A stretch of DNA of 64,000 nucleotides, from positions 1 through 64,000 of IMG/VR virus record IMGVR_UViG_3300012228_000003; one strand, 5' to 3'. The stretch is from a virus. The first letter of the stretch is position 1. Each line of letters opens with the position of its first letter. Below, in pieces: positions 12,243 through 20,370 of this stretch. The notes below the pieces were generated by a model. That model was given only the letters and a program-made list of their open reading frames with translations. It ran no database searches and was not told the DNA's origin. Made by a program: the position numbers and the translations under genes.

Positions 12243-14186
12243 TCATTTCTGCCCCAGCATCTTGCATAGAGCCTTCGTCGCTGCTTCGATGTTGCTCCCC
12301 TTGTTCCACCACGAGTCGACTCCCGAAGGGTGGGGCAGCAAGAGGAACGTCGCCCCCTTGACCTGCCTGACCTCCAGGAATGCCATGTCTGCCAGATCGA
12401 AGGCTTCGGCCACCCCTCGACCTACCAAGACCACTCGCCTGCCAGAGACTGACAACAGGCAGGCAGTGCGACGTGCCTCGTCGAGGGGGAAGATGTCTCC
12501 CTTGCCGCCCTCCGAGTGACCCCGGAATCTGTCGATCAAGTTGACCGCCTCGAAGGAGGTCAAGAGATTCGCCAGCGACGTGCCCAGCACCGCAGCGAGG
12601 CGCTCCCCTGAGTTGCCGGAGGAGGCTCTGCGATCCTCTCTGGCGTCGGTCAGCACCGAGGGAGACTGGCCGACGAGGAGGGGGCGAGCGTTGGCGAGGC
12701 GAACCTTCGCAGAGAGCACCTTCCTGTCGACGGCGGGGATCAGGACGAGGTCTCTGACCGTCTCCGCGACCGCCCTCATCATCAGCGGAGGCACTGCGCG
12801 ACCGAGGCGCTCCCATTGCTGGGAATATGATCCTGTGAGCACGAAGTTGTCGGGGAAGGCGCAGATTCGGCGCAGCTCCGCGATGGAGAACTTTCGCTGC
12901 AGGGTCGGGTGACAGACCGATGCCAGCGAGGGAGTCCCACCTTCGGCAGTGACGGTCGGTGAGGCTCCATCGAGGGGGGCGCGGACTAGCTGGAAGAACT
13001 TGTCGCTCTGCTCTCCTGGCAGGAGCTTCGCGGCCTCGGCCCCGACCGCGAACCTCGACATGTCAGAATCGGACTCGACCTGCGTCAGCCGCACGTCCCC
13101 GCCCCCTGATCTGCCGTTGCCGCTGTTGGGACTGGCACCAATGGTGCCAGCCGGTTCCTTCTCTGCATCCTTCCAGCCCTCCTCGCCGAAGGCCACGTTG
13201 GCGCCAACCTCGACCTTGACCCCGTGAGAACCTGACCTCGTGCCTCGCACGGTCATCGCCGGATCGTCGGCGGAGTTCTCGACCACTCCGGCTCTCTTGT
13301 CGTTGGTGATGATCGTCTTGACCTCCGGCACTCTGTTGCCGGTAGCTTCTCGAAACGTGTGAATGATGGTCGGTGCCGGTCTTTGCCCCGCATCCTCCCA
13401 CTCCTTGTCGGTCCCCTTCTTGCTGAAGTCTCCTCCTGGCACGCGACCAACTTCGGAAATCCACGGGATCGCCTCGCGGACCGAGTAGCGATGGGGCAAT
13501 GGCTTCGGGTGAGCGGGCATCAGCGGCTTGCCGTCGGAGTCCTCCAGATCGTTCCGCACCCCGACGAAGATGCAGCGCTGCCGCTGCTGAGGGACTCCTA
13601 GCCACTGCGCATCAAGGACCTTGCAAGCTATGCGATAGCCACAAGCCTTCAGCTCCTTGAGAATCTCCAGGAAGTATCCCTTGGCCGTTCCCTTGACGAG
13701 TCCTGAGACGTTCTCGGCGACGAAGGTCTTCGGCTGAATGCCCTTGAGCAATCGTGCGAACTCGAAGAACAGGTCGTCGGTTCGCTGCGAGGTATCCGAA
13801 TATTTCTTGACCGCCCCCCAGTCCCGCTGCCGCTTGCCTGCGGTCGAGAATGATGCACAGGGCGGCGAGCCGTCTAATAGGTCTAGCTCTCCGGGCTTCA
13901 TGCCGATGATCTTCAACACGCTCTCTGGCGTCACCTCTCGTATGTCCCTCTCGTCAAGGTGCGTCCCCGGCCTCATGTTCGCTCGATAACTGTCCCTGGC
14001 GGCCTCGACGAACTCCGAGGCCAAGAGGACGCGGAAGCCGGCCATTCGATAACCCAGACTGGAGCCTCCGCAGCCGGAGAAGGTAGAGACCACCGTGAGA
14101 CCGTTCCAGGGGATCGCCGTGATCTCGGCCATGCTGGGCACTCGGTAGGGGGGCTTCTCGTCGATGTCATCGCAGAGCTTCGGCAT
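12243..14186 (-). CDS. C5-cytosine DNA methyltransferase (altered motif X) fused to a UDG-like domain
   Basis: About 500 residues form a C5-cytosine methyltransferase: motif I VSTFSGCGGSSLG, motif IV with catalytic Cys GSPPCASFS, motif VI ENVSG, motif VIII QQRQRCIFVG and motif IX SIAELRRICAFPDNF. In motif X the usual GNAVPP is GRAVPP (Arg codon 12798-12800). The target-recognition region is long and holds four imperfect repeats (RPAPTII, DPAMTVR, EPAGTIG, GASPTVT). A C-terminal domain of about 150 residues has UDG-superfamily landmarks: LLVGQSPS, GERLAAVLG, VVLVGRGVAEAF and LLPHPSGVDSWWN. Start ATG 14186 has AGGAGG upstream. With the CmoA-like gene nearby, the transferred group may be carboxymethyl rather than methyl; that is inference. 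Confidence 0.85.
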   Translation of the reverse strand: MPKLCDDIDEKPPYRVPSMAEITAIPWNGLTVVSTFSGCGGSSLGYRMAGFRVLLASEFVEAARDSYRANMRPGTHLDERDIREVTPESVLKIIGMKPGELDLLDGSPPCASFSTAGKRQRDWGAVKKYSDTSQRTDDLFFEFARLLKGIQPKTFVAENVSGLVKGTAKGYFLEILKELKACGYRIACKVLDAQWLGVPQQRQRCIFVGVRNDLEDSDGKPLMPAHPKPLPHRYSVREAIPWISEVGRVPGGDFSKKGTDKEWEDAGQRPAPTIIHTFREATGNRVPEVKTIITNDKRAGVVENSADDPAMTVRGTRSGSHGVKVEVGANVAFGEEGWKDAEKEPAGTIGASPNSGNGRSGGGDVRLTQVESDSDMSRFAVGAEAAKLLPGEQSDKFFQLVRAPLDGASPTVTAEGGTPSLASVCHPTLQRKFSIAELRRICAFPDNFVLTGSYSQQWERLGRAVPPLMMRAVAETVRDLVLIPAVDRKVLSAKVRLANARPLLVGQSPSVLTDAREDRRASSGNSGERLAAVLGTSLANLLTSFEAVNLIDRFRGHSEGGKGDIFPLDEARRTACLLSVSGRRVVLVGRGVAEAFDLADMAFLEVRQVKGATFLLLPHPSGVDSWWNKGSNIEAATKALCKMLGQK

Positions 14187-14337
14187 CTGACCATCCTCCT
14201 CTATGTAGTAGCTTCCCAGACCGAACCCGACCCCCCCCCGCACGGATGGTGCGGCAAGGTTCCTTGCTTATGTTCCTTCTCTCGACCCAGCCGTTCATCT
14301 TGCCAGCTGGTTGAGGGCAGATCAGCCAGAGCGTCAT
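14167..14337 (-). CDS. Possible small gene overlapping the methyltransferase start
   Basis: A 56-codon frame starts MTLWLICPQPAGKMNGW at 14337 with an ATGA overlap to the ParB-like gene and ends inside the methyltransferase start. It contains ISKEPCRTIRAGGG, which loosely resembles the TI/TV repeats of the methyltransferase target-recognition region, and crosses a 9-C tract at 14231-14239. It may be a translated small gene, an upstream coupling frame, or a remnant of a methyltransferase. Confidence 0.3.
   Translation of the reverse strand: MTLWLICPQPAGKMNGWVERRNISKEPCRTIRAGGGRVRSGKLLHRGGWSDAEALR
14231..14239. repeat. C9 homopolymer just upstream of the methyltransferase start
   Basis: Nine consecutive C on the plus strand lie in the leader of the cytosine methyltransferase. 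Adding one base would join the small upstream frame (from 14337) in frame to the methyltransferase. Confidence 0.8.
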
Positions 14338-15026
14338 GGCGCTTCGTCCTCCTGACCTTCCTTCGCTTGAACGTCTCCTCCGCTGAAAGCATACCCGCAG
14401 CGGGGGCAGATGTGATCGACCTCGATGTCCTCACCGACTTCGGGGAAGTCTTCGGGCGAGGCAGGCTCGGCGAAGTCCATCGCTCTCAGCACCTCTAGCT
14501 CGTCTAGGCTCCAGCCGACCATCTCCAGCCCGGCCTTCGAGACCATCTGCTCCAGCTTGGCGACTTGCTCGAAGTCCCAGCGACCGTGCTCGGCACTTCG
14601 ATTGTCCGCCATCCCGTAGGCGGCAAGCTCGGCCTCAGAGAGGTCGTCGTCTCTGGCCGCCGCGATCTTCGTCCAGCCGAGCGCCTTGGCCGCTTCGAGG
14701 CTCCCGTTGCCTGCGATGACGATGCCGTCCTTCGTTGCAGCTAAGGGCCTGCGCTGACCGAAGAGGGCGAAGGAGAGCATGATAGCCCGGATCGACTTCT
14801 CAGGATGCTTCTTCGCGTTGTTCGGATCGGGGGTCAGCGAGTCGATCTTGACCACAAGGGATTTGAGCGAGGGGGCGATCCGGTCCTTCGGCGCCTCTCG
14901 CATCACCCGCTCCTCCCGCTCCAGTTGAGTCTCGGCCTTCTTCGCGGCTTCAGGAGTCTTGACCTTGGTCACTAACCCCGCTGCTCCTCGGTTGACCAGC
15001 TGCGGTCTGTCGTCGAACTTAGGCAT
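14334..15026 (-). CDS. ParB-like nuclease-domain protein with C-terminal zinc ribbon
   Basis: This 230-residue protein has a ParB/Srx-like domain: SLVVKIDSLTPDPNNAKKHP, the core GIVIAGNGSLEAAKALGW and ELAAYGMADNRSAEHGRW. The C-terminus has CPRCGYAF, half of a zinc ribbon. ParB-like proteins of this kind usually sit beside or are fused to phage DNA methyltransferases, and here a cytosine methyltransferase lies on one side and an amino-methyltransferase on the other. It may guide or regulate modification. Start ATG 15026 follows AAGGATAGG. Confidence 0.75.
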   Translation of the reverse strand: MPKFDDRPQLVNRGAAGLVTKVKTPEAAKKAETQLEREERVMREAPKDRIAPSLKSLVVKIDSLTPDPNNAKKHPEKSIRAIMLSFALFGQRRPLAATKDGIVIAGNGSLEAAKALGWTKIAAARDDDLSEAELAAYGMADNRSAEHGRWDFEQVAKLEQMVSKAGLEMVGWSLDELEVLRAMDFAEPASPEDFPEVGEDIEVDHICPRCGYAFSGGDVQAKEGQEDEAP

Positions 15027-15030
15027 GTGC

Positions 15031-15750
15031 CTATCCTTTCTTGAGTAGTTGTTCCAAGCGCTTCCAATTCTTCTGCCGAGTCTGAGAGGCTACAGTCTGA
15101 GGGTTCAGTCTCTCCCTCTCGATTCTTTCTACTGCGATGTTGAAGTAGTGCTCGTTGATCTCGCAGCCGACGAATTTTCGCCCCAGCCTCATGCAAGCCA
15201 CTCCGGTCGATCCGGCCCCCATGTAGGGGTCGATGATCGTCTTGGCCTTGACCTTTTCGATGCACCACTGCATGAGTGCTGCCGGCTTCTGAGAGGGATG
15301 AACTGAGACCTCTCCTCTCTCACTCTCCTTGTCGAACCCGTGCCACTTGTGCTCGAAGAGATAGACCCCCACTCCACCTTTCTTCCAAGCTAACTCGGCA
15401 TCTGAGAGAAAAGTTCCAAGCTGATTGCTCCCCTTCTTGTTCCAGACGAGGACAGTGCCGACCGATAGGTGAGAGGCAAAGAACTGCCAGCCCCAGAGGA
15501 TCACCTCGGGGAACCTCAGCCACGGAGTTGGATCGAACGGTTCAGAGTCCCCCGCAATTCCTTGGTCATAGTTCTTGCTTGGAGCGATGCCGTTGGTGAA
15601 CCTCGTATAGTCGCAGTTGTTATCTACGCCATAGGGAGGGTCGGAGATGACGGCCCCCTGAGACAGAGAGGCCAACGATTCAAGGCAGTCCCCCAAGATC
15701 AGCTTGTAGCGATCCGTCTCGACGATCCTCTCCGGTTCAAGCCTTGGCAT
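15031..15750 (-). CDS. DNA N6-adenine/N4-cytosine methyltransferase
   Basis: This 239-residue enzyme has motif IV ISDPPYGVD before the SAM-binding motif I DPYMGAGSTGVACMRLGR, the order of beta-class amino-methyltransferases. Between them lies HPSQKP, usual for this family. It overlaps the end of the primase-helicase gene by a few codons. No restriction endonuclease is recognised nearby, so it likely modifies phage DNA for protection or regulation. The target base cannot be decided; DPPY fits N6-adenine best. Confidence 0.85.
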   Translation of the reverse strand: MPRLEPERIVETDRYKLILGDCLESLASLSQGAVISDPPYGVDNNCDYTRFTNGIAPSKNYDQGIAGDSEPFDPTPWLRFPEVILWGWQFFASHLSVGTVLVWNKKGSNQLGTFLSDAELAWKKGGVGVYLFEHKWHGFDKESERGEVSVHPSQKPAALMQWCIEKVKAKTIIDPYMGAGSTGVACMRLGRKFVGCEINEHYFNIAVERIERERLNPQTVASQTRQKNWKRLEQLLKKG

Positions 15751-18007
15751 CGGACATCACCTCCCCGTAAACTTCGGTCATCTTGGGGGTCAAGCGCCAG
15801 CGGTTCTTGGGGTTCTGCCCCTTGAACTTGGCCGTCGGCTTGAACATCTCGGTCACGTGAATCTTCGTCAGGAAGCGAAGGTAGTGGCGGACCTTCGCCT
15901 CCTCGTCGGGCAGCCAGACTGCGAGGCTCTCCGGCACCACCCCTACGTCTCCGGCCTTGAAGAGGTGGGCCACGTACTCGACGGTCTTGCCCTCTCCGGT
16001 GTTCAGGGCTGTCTGCCTGACCCTGCGCATCACCTCGCCGTCGGCGGCGGTCTTGGAGAGCACGGCAGTGAGGCACTTCGCCAGCCTCGTGAGCTGAGAG
16101 ACCAGGCGGTAGGGGAGTTCCTTCTCATGGCGCTCTTCCTCCTTGGAGAGTGACGGCCTGGCCCTCATGAAGGCAATGTACCTTCCGAGGTTCTTGATCT
16201 GCGTTCGAGCCTCTTGGGGAATCTCGACGCGAGAGAGCAGAGAGTCGTCGTCGCAGAGGCGGTTGATGTAGCCTCCGGTCAACTGCATCGCATGGAGCAG
16301 GGCAGGCTCGTAGTGAGTTTCCATCTCGCAGTTCGTCCTGATCTCGGCGGTGCGGTCGGCGCGGTTGATGATCCGGTCGAGGAGCAAGTCCTCGTCCTCC
16401 TCGGTCGGGTCCTTCATCACGCAGTCGAGGAACCTGGCCCCCAACTGACTCTGGTCCAAGGCCCTCAGCGCCGTCGTGCCGCAGAGAATCCAGGTCATCC
16501 TGATCCCCTCATGATCCATCCCCATGCCGTTGCGATAGTCAGAGCGAGCCGTCGTGTCGTAGAGGTCGCGGGCCTCGGAGAGGATACGGTCGCGATCTCC
16601 CATCTGGAGGATCGTGTCGCCGTCCTTGGTCACCAGAGACTTGTCCTTGAGCTTGAGGATCAGGGAAGAGTTGTCCCCCAACTCCGGGTCGCGGTAGCCG
16701 GAGTGGAATCCTCGGATCGTCGAGAGCGCCTTGACGTGACGATGGTTGACCGAGAGGGCCTCGCAAAGGGTAGACTTGCCTCCGCTGGGGGGCGACATGA
16801 TCTTGACCCAGAGCTGGTCACCGGCGCTGCGAGTCGAGAGAACCGAGGAGAGCATCACCGAGAGTGCTCGATCCAGCCCCTCGGTCCAGAACATCGCCTT
16901 GCGCCAAGCTTGGACCAGGGTGTTCCAGTCGGGGCAGAAGGCGCAGTTGATCTCAGTGCCTCCCGACGCGACCGCCGCCTCGTCCCTGCCGGGCAGCCAA
17001 TCGTCGGGGATCGGCTGAATCTTGTTGAGCAACTCGGAGAGATGAGGCAGACGGTCCTTGAGGTCAACGCCTCGCTTGAGGACGTCGCGAAGATCGGTGC
17101 CGTCGGGGAGGTTCGGGTCGAAGCCCTCCTCGCCCCAGCAGAGCCACTTGACGACCTTCGCAGGTTCCGTGCTCCTGCCGAGGCGCTTGGCCACTCGCTT
17201 CATCCCGTCATAGCCGGCGCGGAAGGTCTTGCCATTGACCTGACGAGGATGGTCCGAGTCGAAGAGCAGGTCCACCTCGCAGTCCTTGAACGTCAAGGCC
17301 CACTCGTCGCGGAAGACGTTGCAGCCCGGAACCGCCAGGACGGTTCTGTCCTTGAGCAGCGAGGCCGCCTCGCTCCCGGTGACTCCCAGGTTCCTGACCT
17401 CTCCTTCACCGACGTCCTTCGCCTGCCTCATGATCTCCCAGAGGGCCATTCCGTCCCACGGCCCCTCGCAGATCGAGAACTTCTTCTTGAGAGGATCGAG
17501 GGGGAATCGTCCGAAGATGCCGTGCGAGAGACCCGGAGAGGCCAGTAAACTCCGCTTGCCGGAGGGGGCCGTCGTCCAGCGATAGAGCTGGCAGAGCTTG
17601 CCTTGGATGTTGTGGCCGGGGATGATCCAGTCGCCGGAGAGATTCGAGACGCAGACCCCCCACTGGCGCAGGGTCTCGACGTCAAGGATGCCCCGATCCT
17701 GAGCCAAAGACTTCCAGGCAGAGGTCTCAGTCGCCGCCATCGAGGTGGCCAAGAGAGTCGAGAGGAAGGTGTAGACGTTGCCCCCGCCCTTCTCGCTTCC
17801 TGCTCCGCAGACCCAGCAGCGCCAGAGACCGGAGGTCAAGTTGACCGAGAACTTCCTCGGCTTGTCGCAGAAGGGGCAGTCGCCGACGGCCTGAGTCCCT
17901 TCGATGCTCAGGTCCAGCCCGTGGAAGGCGAAGGGCTTGATCAGCTTGTCAGGTCCCTCGACCGCAGCACCGTTCGCACTCGGCTCTTCGTCAATCAGTC
18001 TCGGCAT
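15737..18007 (-). CDS. Primase-helicase: zinc finger, Toprim and AAA+ ATPase
   Basis: This 756-residue replication protein begins with a primase-type zinc finger (CPFCDKPRKFSV to LWRCWVCG, about residues 44-68). A Toprim domain follows (ICEGPWDGMAL, LAVPGCNVF and DLLFDSDHPRQ). The C-terminal half is an ATPase with Walker A MSPPSGGKSTLCEAL and a sensor/arginine-finger-like LGARFLDCVM. The architecture is that of phage primase-helicase fusions, although the ATPase looks more AAA+-like than DnaB-like. It would prime and unwind DNA for the adjacent polymerase. The start overlaps the polymerase stop as TGATG. The N-terminal MPRLIDE is shared with other genes of this genome. Confidence 0.85.
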   Translation of the reverse strand: MPRLIDEEPSANGAAVEGPDKLIKPFAFHGLDLSIEGTQAVGDCPFCDKPRKFSVNLTSGLWRCWVCGAGSEKGGGNVYTFLSTLLATSMAATETSAWKSLAQDRGILDVETLRQWGVCVSNLSGDWIIPGHNIQGKLCQLYRWTTAPSGKRSLLASPGLSHGIFGRFPLDPLKKKFSICEGPWDGMALWEIMRQAKDVGEGEVRNLGVTGSEAASLLKDRTVLAVPGCNVFRDEWALTFKDCEVDLLFDSDHPRQVNGKTFRAGYDGMKRVAKRLGRSTEPAKVVKWLCWGEEGFDPNLPDGTDLRDVLKRGVDLKDRLPHLSELLNKIQPIPDDWLPGRDEAAVASGGTEINCAFCPDWNTLVQAWRKAMFWTEGLDRALSVMLSSVLSTRSAGDQLWVKIMSPPSGGKSTLCEALSVNHRHVKALSTIRGFHSGYRDPELGDNSSLILKLKDKSLVTKDGDTILQMGDRDRILSEARDLYDTTARSDYRNGMGMDHEGIRMTWILCGTTALRALDQSQLGARFLDCVMKDPTEEDEDLLLDRIINRADRTAEIRTNCEMETHYEPALLHAMQLTGGYINRLCDDDSLLSRVEIPQEARTQIKNLGRYIAFMRARPSLSKEEERHEKELPYRLVSQLTRLAKCLTAVLSKTAADGEVMRRVRQTALNTGEGKTVEYVAHLFKAGDVGVVPESLAVWLPDEEAKVRHYLRFLTKIHVTEMFKPTAKFKGQNPKNRWRLTPKMTEVYGEVMSDAKA

Positions 18008-20037
18008 CAGATCGCCATCCCTTCGGCCCAGGAAGATTCGTGGTACTCCATCGACACCGGCGTCGGCACGTTGATTCGCTTGCCGCTCTGCTCCATCAAA
18101 TGCCGCAGCTTGCGATAGAGCGGCAGGTTGCCCAGCTTCGCTCGCTTGGGCATCTCGATCACTAGCTCGTCATGAACCTGGAGAACGATGGCCCCGTCGG
18201 TCACTTCGTCTTGACGCCACTCTTCGAGCTGCGCATCGCACGAAGTCATCCCCAACATCATCCAGTAACAAGCCGTGCCCTGAACGTGATAGTTCAGCGG
18301 GGTCGTCGGCATGATCTTGCCCCACTGAGTCCGCTGGCAGAGCAGGGGGTAGCCCCTGGCGCAGCCCAGGCCAGAGTCGGGGATCGTCTCGACGTAGCCG
18401 AGCCTGTCGGCGCAAGACTTCATTTTATCGGAAAGCAAGGCGATGCGAGGGAAGCGGTGGCGAATCTTCTCGAAGGCTCCGTGCTGGTGATAGGTCGCAT
18501 CGGCTTTCCTCTGCTGCGCTCCGTAGATCACCGAGAAGTTTCCGTTCTTGACCCACTGGTAGAGGGTCGCCTCGAACTCGACCTTGAACCCCTTGCCCCA
18601 CTTCGCAAACTCCTTCGGCCAGAGCAAGTCGCAGATGACCAAGTGATAACTGCCGTAGTAGGGTCCGTCATCGGGATGCTCGAAGACCCACATCAAGTCC
18701 TTCTCTTGAGCCTCGAAGGTCGGGATGCGCAGCTCAAGGTTCTGCCCGTCCATCGAGACCCACTCTCTCCCCGGCCCCGGCCCGAACATCCAGCGCAGGT
18801 TCTTGCCCTTCCTCTTGAGGTCGCCCATCTCGGCGAGGTTCTTCTTCGATATCTGCTGACCGTTCGGATTGCTCATCGAGCCGCGCATGGTCACCGTCCC
18901 GGTCGGGTTGTAGTTCGGGTAGAGCCGCCGATGGTCCTCGTCCTCTCCGGGCAACCAGAACTTCTCGTAGCTCTTGACGTAGCCGAGGGCCGTCTGCCGC
19001 TTGCGATAGTGCTGAAGATTGAGGACGAACTCCTGCGCCGGACTGCCAAACTCCAGCTCGTGGACCCAGTCGTCGAGGACCTCGGCGTCCATCGCAGGCC
19101 CTCCCGTCTCGGTCCGCTTCGGATGGCTCAGCTTGAACTTGCCGAAGACGACCTCGTCGAGGGCCTTCGAGCGACCGTTGACCGGCAGCACCGCGATGGC
19201 CCCCTCGCTCAGCTCGACGCAGCGCCGGCGGCAAGCCTCCGAGGTCTTGCCGTACTCGACCTTGAGGATCTCGGCGCGGCTCTTGATCGCAGTTACCGAG
19301 GCTCGTTCCATGCGACAGATCGAGGGGAGGGCCTTGATGCACTCAAGGTAGACCTCCCAGAGGTCCCTCTCTCTCAGCTCACGCTCCATCACCTTCCAGA
19401 GCGCCAAGGTCGAGATCGAATCCCCGTTGGAGTAGTCCGAGAGGACGGTCCACCAGGGATGATTCTCAGGGTACTTCAGCGTCTTCGCCACGGCTCTGGG
19501 TAGCCACATGTCGGCTCGCCAGGTCGAACCCTCCTCGACTCCCTTGGCCTTCTTGTCCTTGTCCTTGCCCTTGATCGAGGGCATTAAGGGGTCGCCGGCC
19601 TTCGCCAGGCGCCAGAGAGGAAACTTGGCCTTGGCAATCTTCTTCGCAGCTTTGACCGCGACCTCCAGGGCATCTTCGAGGGGCTTGATATTGTGACCAA
19701 GATAGATCGAGCACATCAAGGTCAGGTCGTGAGGCTGCGAGGAGGCCAGGACGTGACCGGCTCTCAAGGTGCAGTGGCCGGGGTTCCAGGGCAGCTCGAC
19801 CCCGATTGAGGCCAGCGCGTGGAAGTCGAACTTGCGGTTCTGAAGGACGGACTCTTCTCGCAAGACCTCCCTGATCTCGCGGAGGTCCTGCGCCAAGATG
19901 ATCGGCTTGCGGGTCAGGGGGTCGACGTCCCACTGCCACTCGGTCGTGCTCAGGTCCTCGTGAGCGACGGTCACGAAGAAGGGCCTGGCGCCGTGATATA
20001 GGTCTAGCCCCGTGCACTCCGTATCTACAGCAATCAT
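18007..20037 (-). CDS. Family A DNA polymerase with 3'-5' exonuclease
   Basis: This is the replicative polymerase, 676 residues. Exonuclease motifs are AVDTECTGLD (Exo I), LQNRKFDFHAL (Exo II) and YSNGDSISTLALW (Exo III). Polymerase motif A is VSMDGQNLELR, motif B is VKNGNFSVIYG and motif C is LQVHDELVI. No 5'-3' exonuclease domain is present. In motif B the Arg four residues before the conserved Lys appears to be Tyr (YQWVK), which is atypical. The Phe in the position that governs ddNTP selection is kept. Start ATG 20037 has AAGGAG further upstream and directly follows the coiled-coil gene. Confidence 0.9.
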   Translation of the reverse strand: MIAVDTECTGLDLYHGARPFFVTVAHEDLSTTEWQWDVDPLTRKPIILAQDLREIREVLREESVLQNRKFDFHALASIGVELPWNPGHCTLRAGHVLASSQPHDLTLMCSIYLGHNIKPLEDALEVAVKAAKKIAKAKFPLWRLAKAGDPLMPSIKGKDKDKKAKGVEEGSTWRADMWLPRAVAKTLKYPENHPWWTVLSDYSNGDSISTLALWKVMERELRERDLWEVYLECIKALPSICRMERASVTAIKSRAEILKVEYGKTSEACRRRCVELSEGAIAVLPVNGRSKALDEVVFGKFKLSHPKRTETGGPAMDAEVLDDWVHELEFGSPAQEFVLNLQHYRKRQTALGYVKSYEKFWLPGEDEDHRRLYPNYNPTGTVTMRGSMSNPNGQQISKKNLAEMGDLKRKGKNLRWMFGPGPGREWVSMDGQNLELRIPTFEAQEKDLMWVFEHPDDGPYYGSYHLVICDLLWPKEFAKWGKGFKVEFEATLYQWVKNGNFSVIYGAQQRKADATYHQHGAFEKIRHRFPRIALLSDKMKSCADRLGYVETIPDSGLGCARGYPLLCQRTQWGKIMPTTPLNYHVQGTACYWMMLGMTSCDAQLEEWRQDEVTDGAIVLQVHDELVIEMPKRAKLGNLPLYRKLRHLMEQSGKRINVPTPVSMEYHESSWAEGMAI

Positions 20038-20043
20038 CCTTGA

Positions 20044-20370
20044 CTACTCCTTGTTGAGTTCTGCGACCAGTGCCTTGAGTTCCCTGACGGCCTTGGCGAT
20101 GTCCCCACTAGCGAAGTACCATTGCCTGATCCTCTTGAGCTTCTTGCTCAGGACTTCTTCTTCCCTTCGCCGTCGGTCATCGATGGCCTTCTTCTGCTTT
20201 GCGATGGCCTTCAAGCGAGGATGAGAGGCCAAGAGTTCCTTGGTGATCTCCTCTTCCTCTTCGCTCAGGGCCGCATAGTCAGGGTCCTGGTATCGATAGT
20301 TTCTCTGAGACAGTTCCCTCATCAAATTCTCGACCATCCTCTTGGATGGCATTGGTTCGATCTCTTTCAT
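20044..20370 (-). CDS. Small charged coiled-coil protein
   Basis: The 108-residue protein starts MKEIEPMPSKRMVENLMREL at 20370 with GAAGGAG upstream. It is rich in Glu, Lys and Arg with heptad-like helices (KQKKAIDDRRRREEEVLSKK). It overlaps the HNH gene stop by ATGA and precedes the polymerase. A longer frame upstream in the same register is a shadow of the HNH gene. It is possibly a replication accessory factor, but no family is recognised. Confidence 0.6.
   Translation of the reverse strand: MKEIEPMPSKRMVENLMRELSQRNYRYQDPDYAALSEEEEEITKELLASHPRLKAIAKQKKAIDDRRRREEEVLSKKLKRIRQWYFASGDIAKAVRELKALVAELNKE

Noticed and set aside
16214-17548. Plus-strand open frame of 444 codons
   Set aside because: It is antisense to the primase-helicase, whose zinc finger, Toprim and Walker motifs are clear; the antisense product has low-complexity Glu/Leu/Arg composition.
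18172-19503. Plus-strand open frame of 443 codons
   Set aside because: It is antisense to the DNA polymerase and shows no motif.
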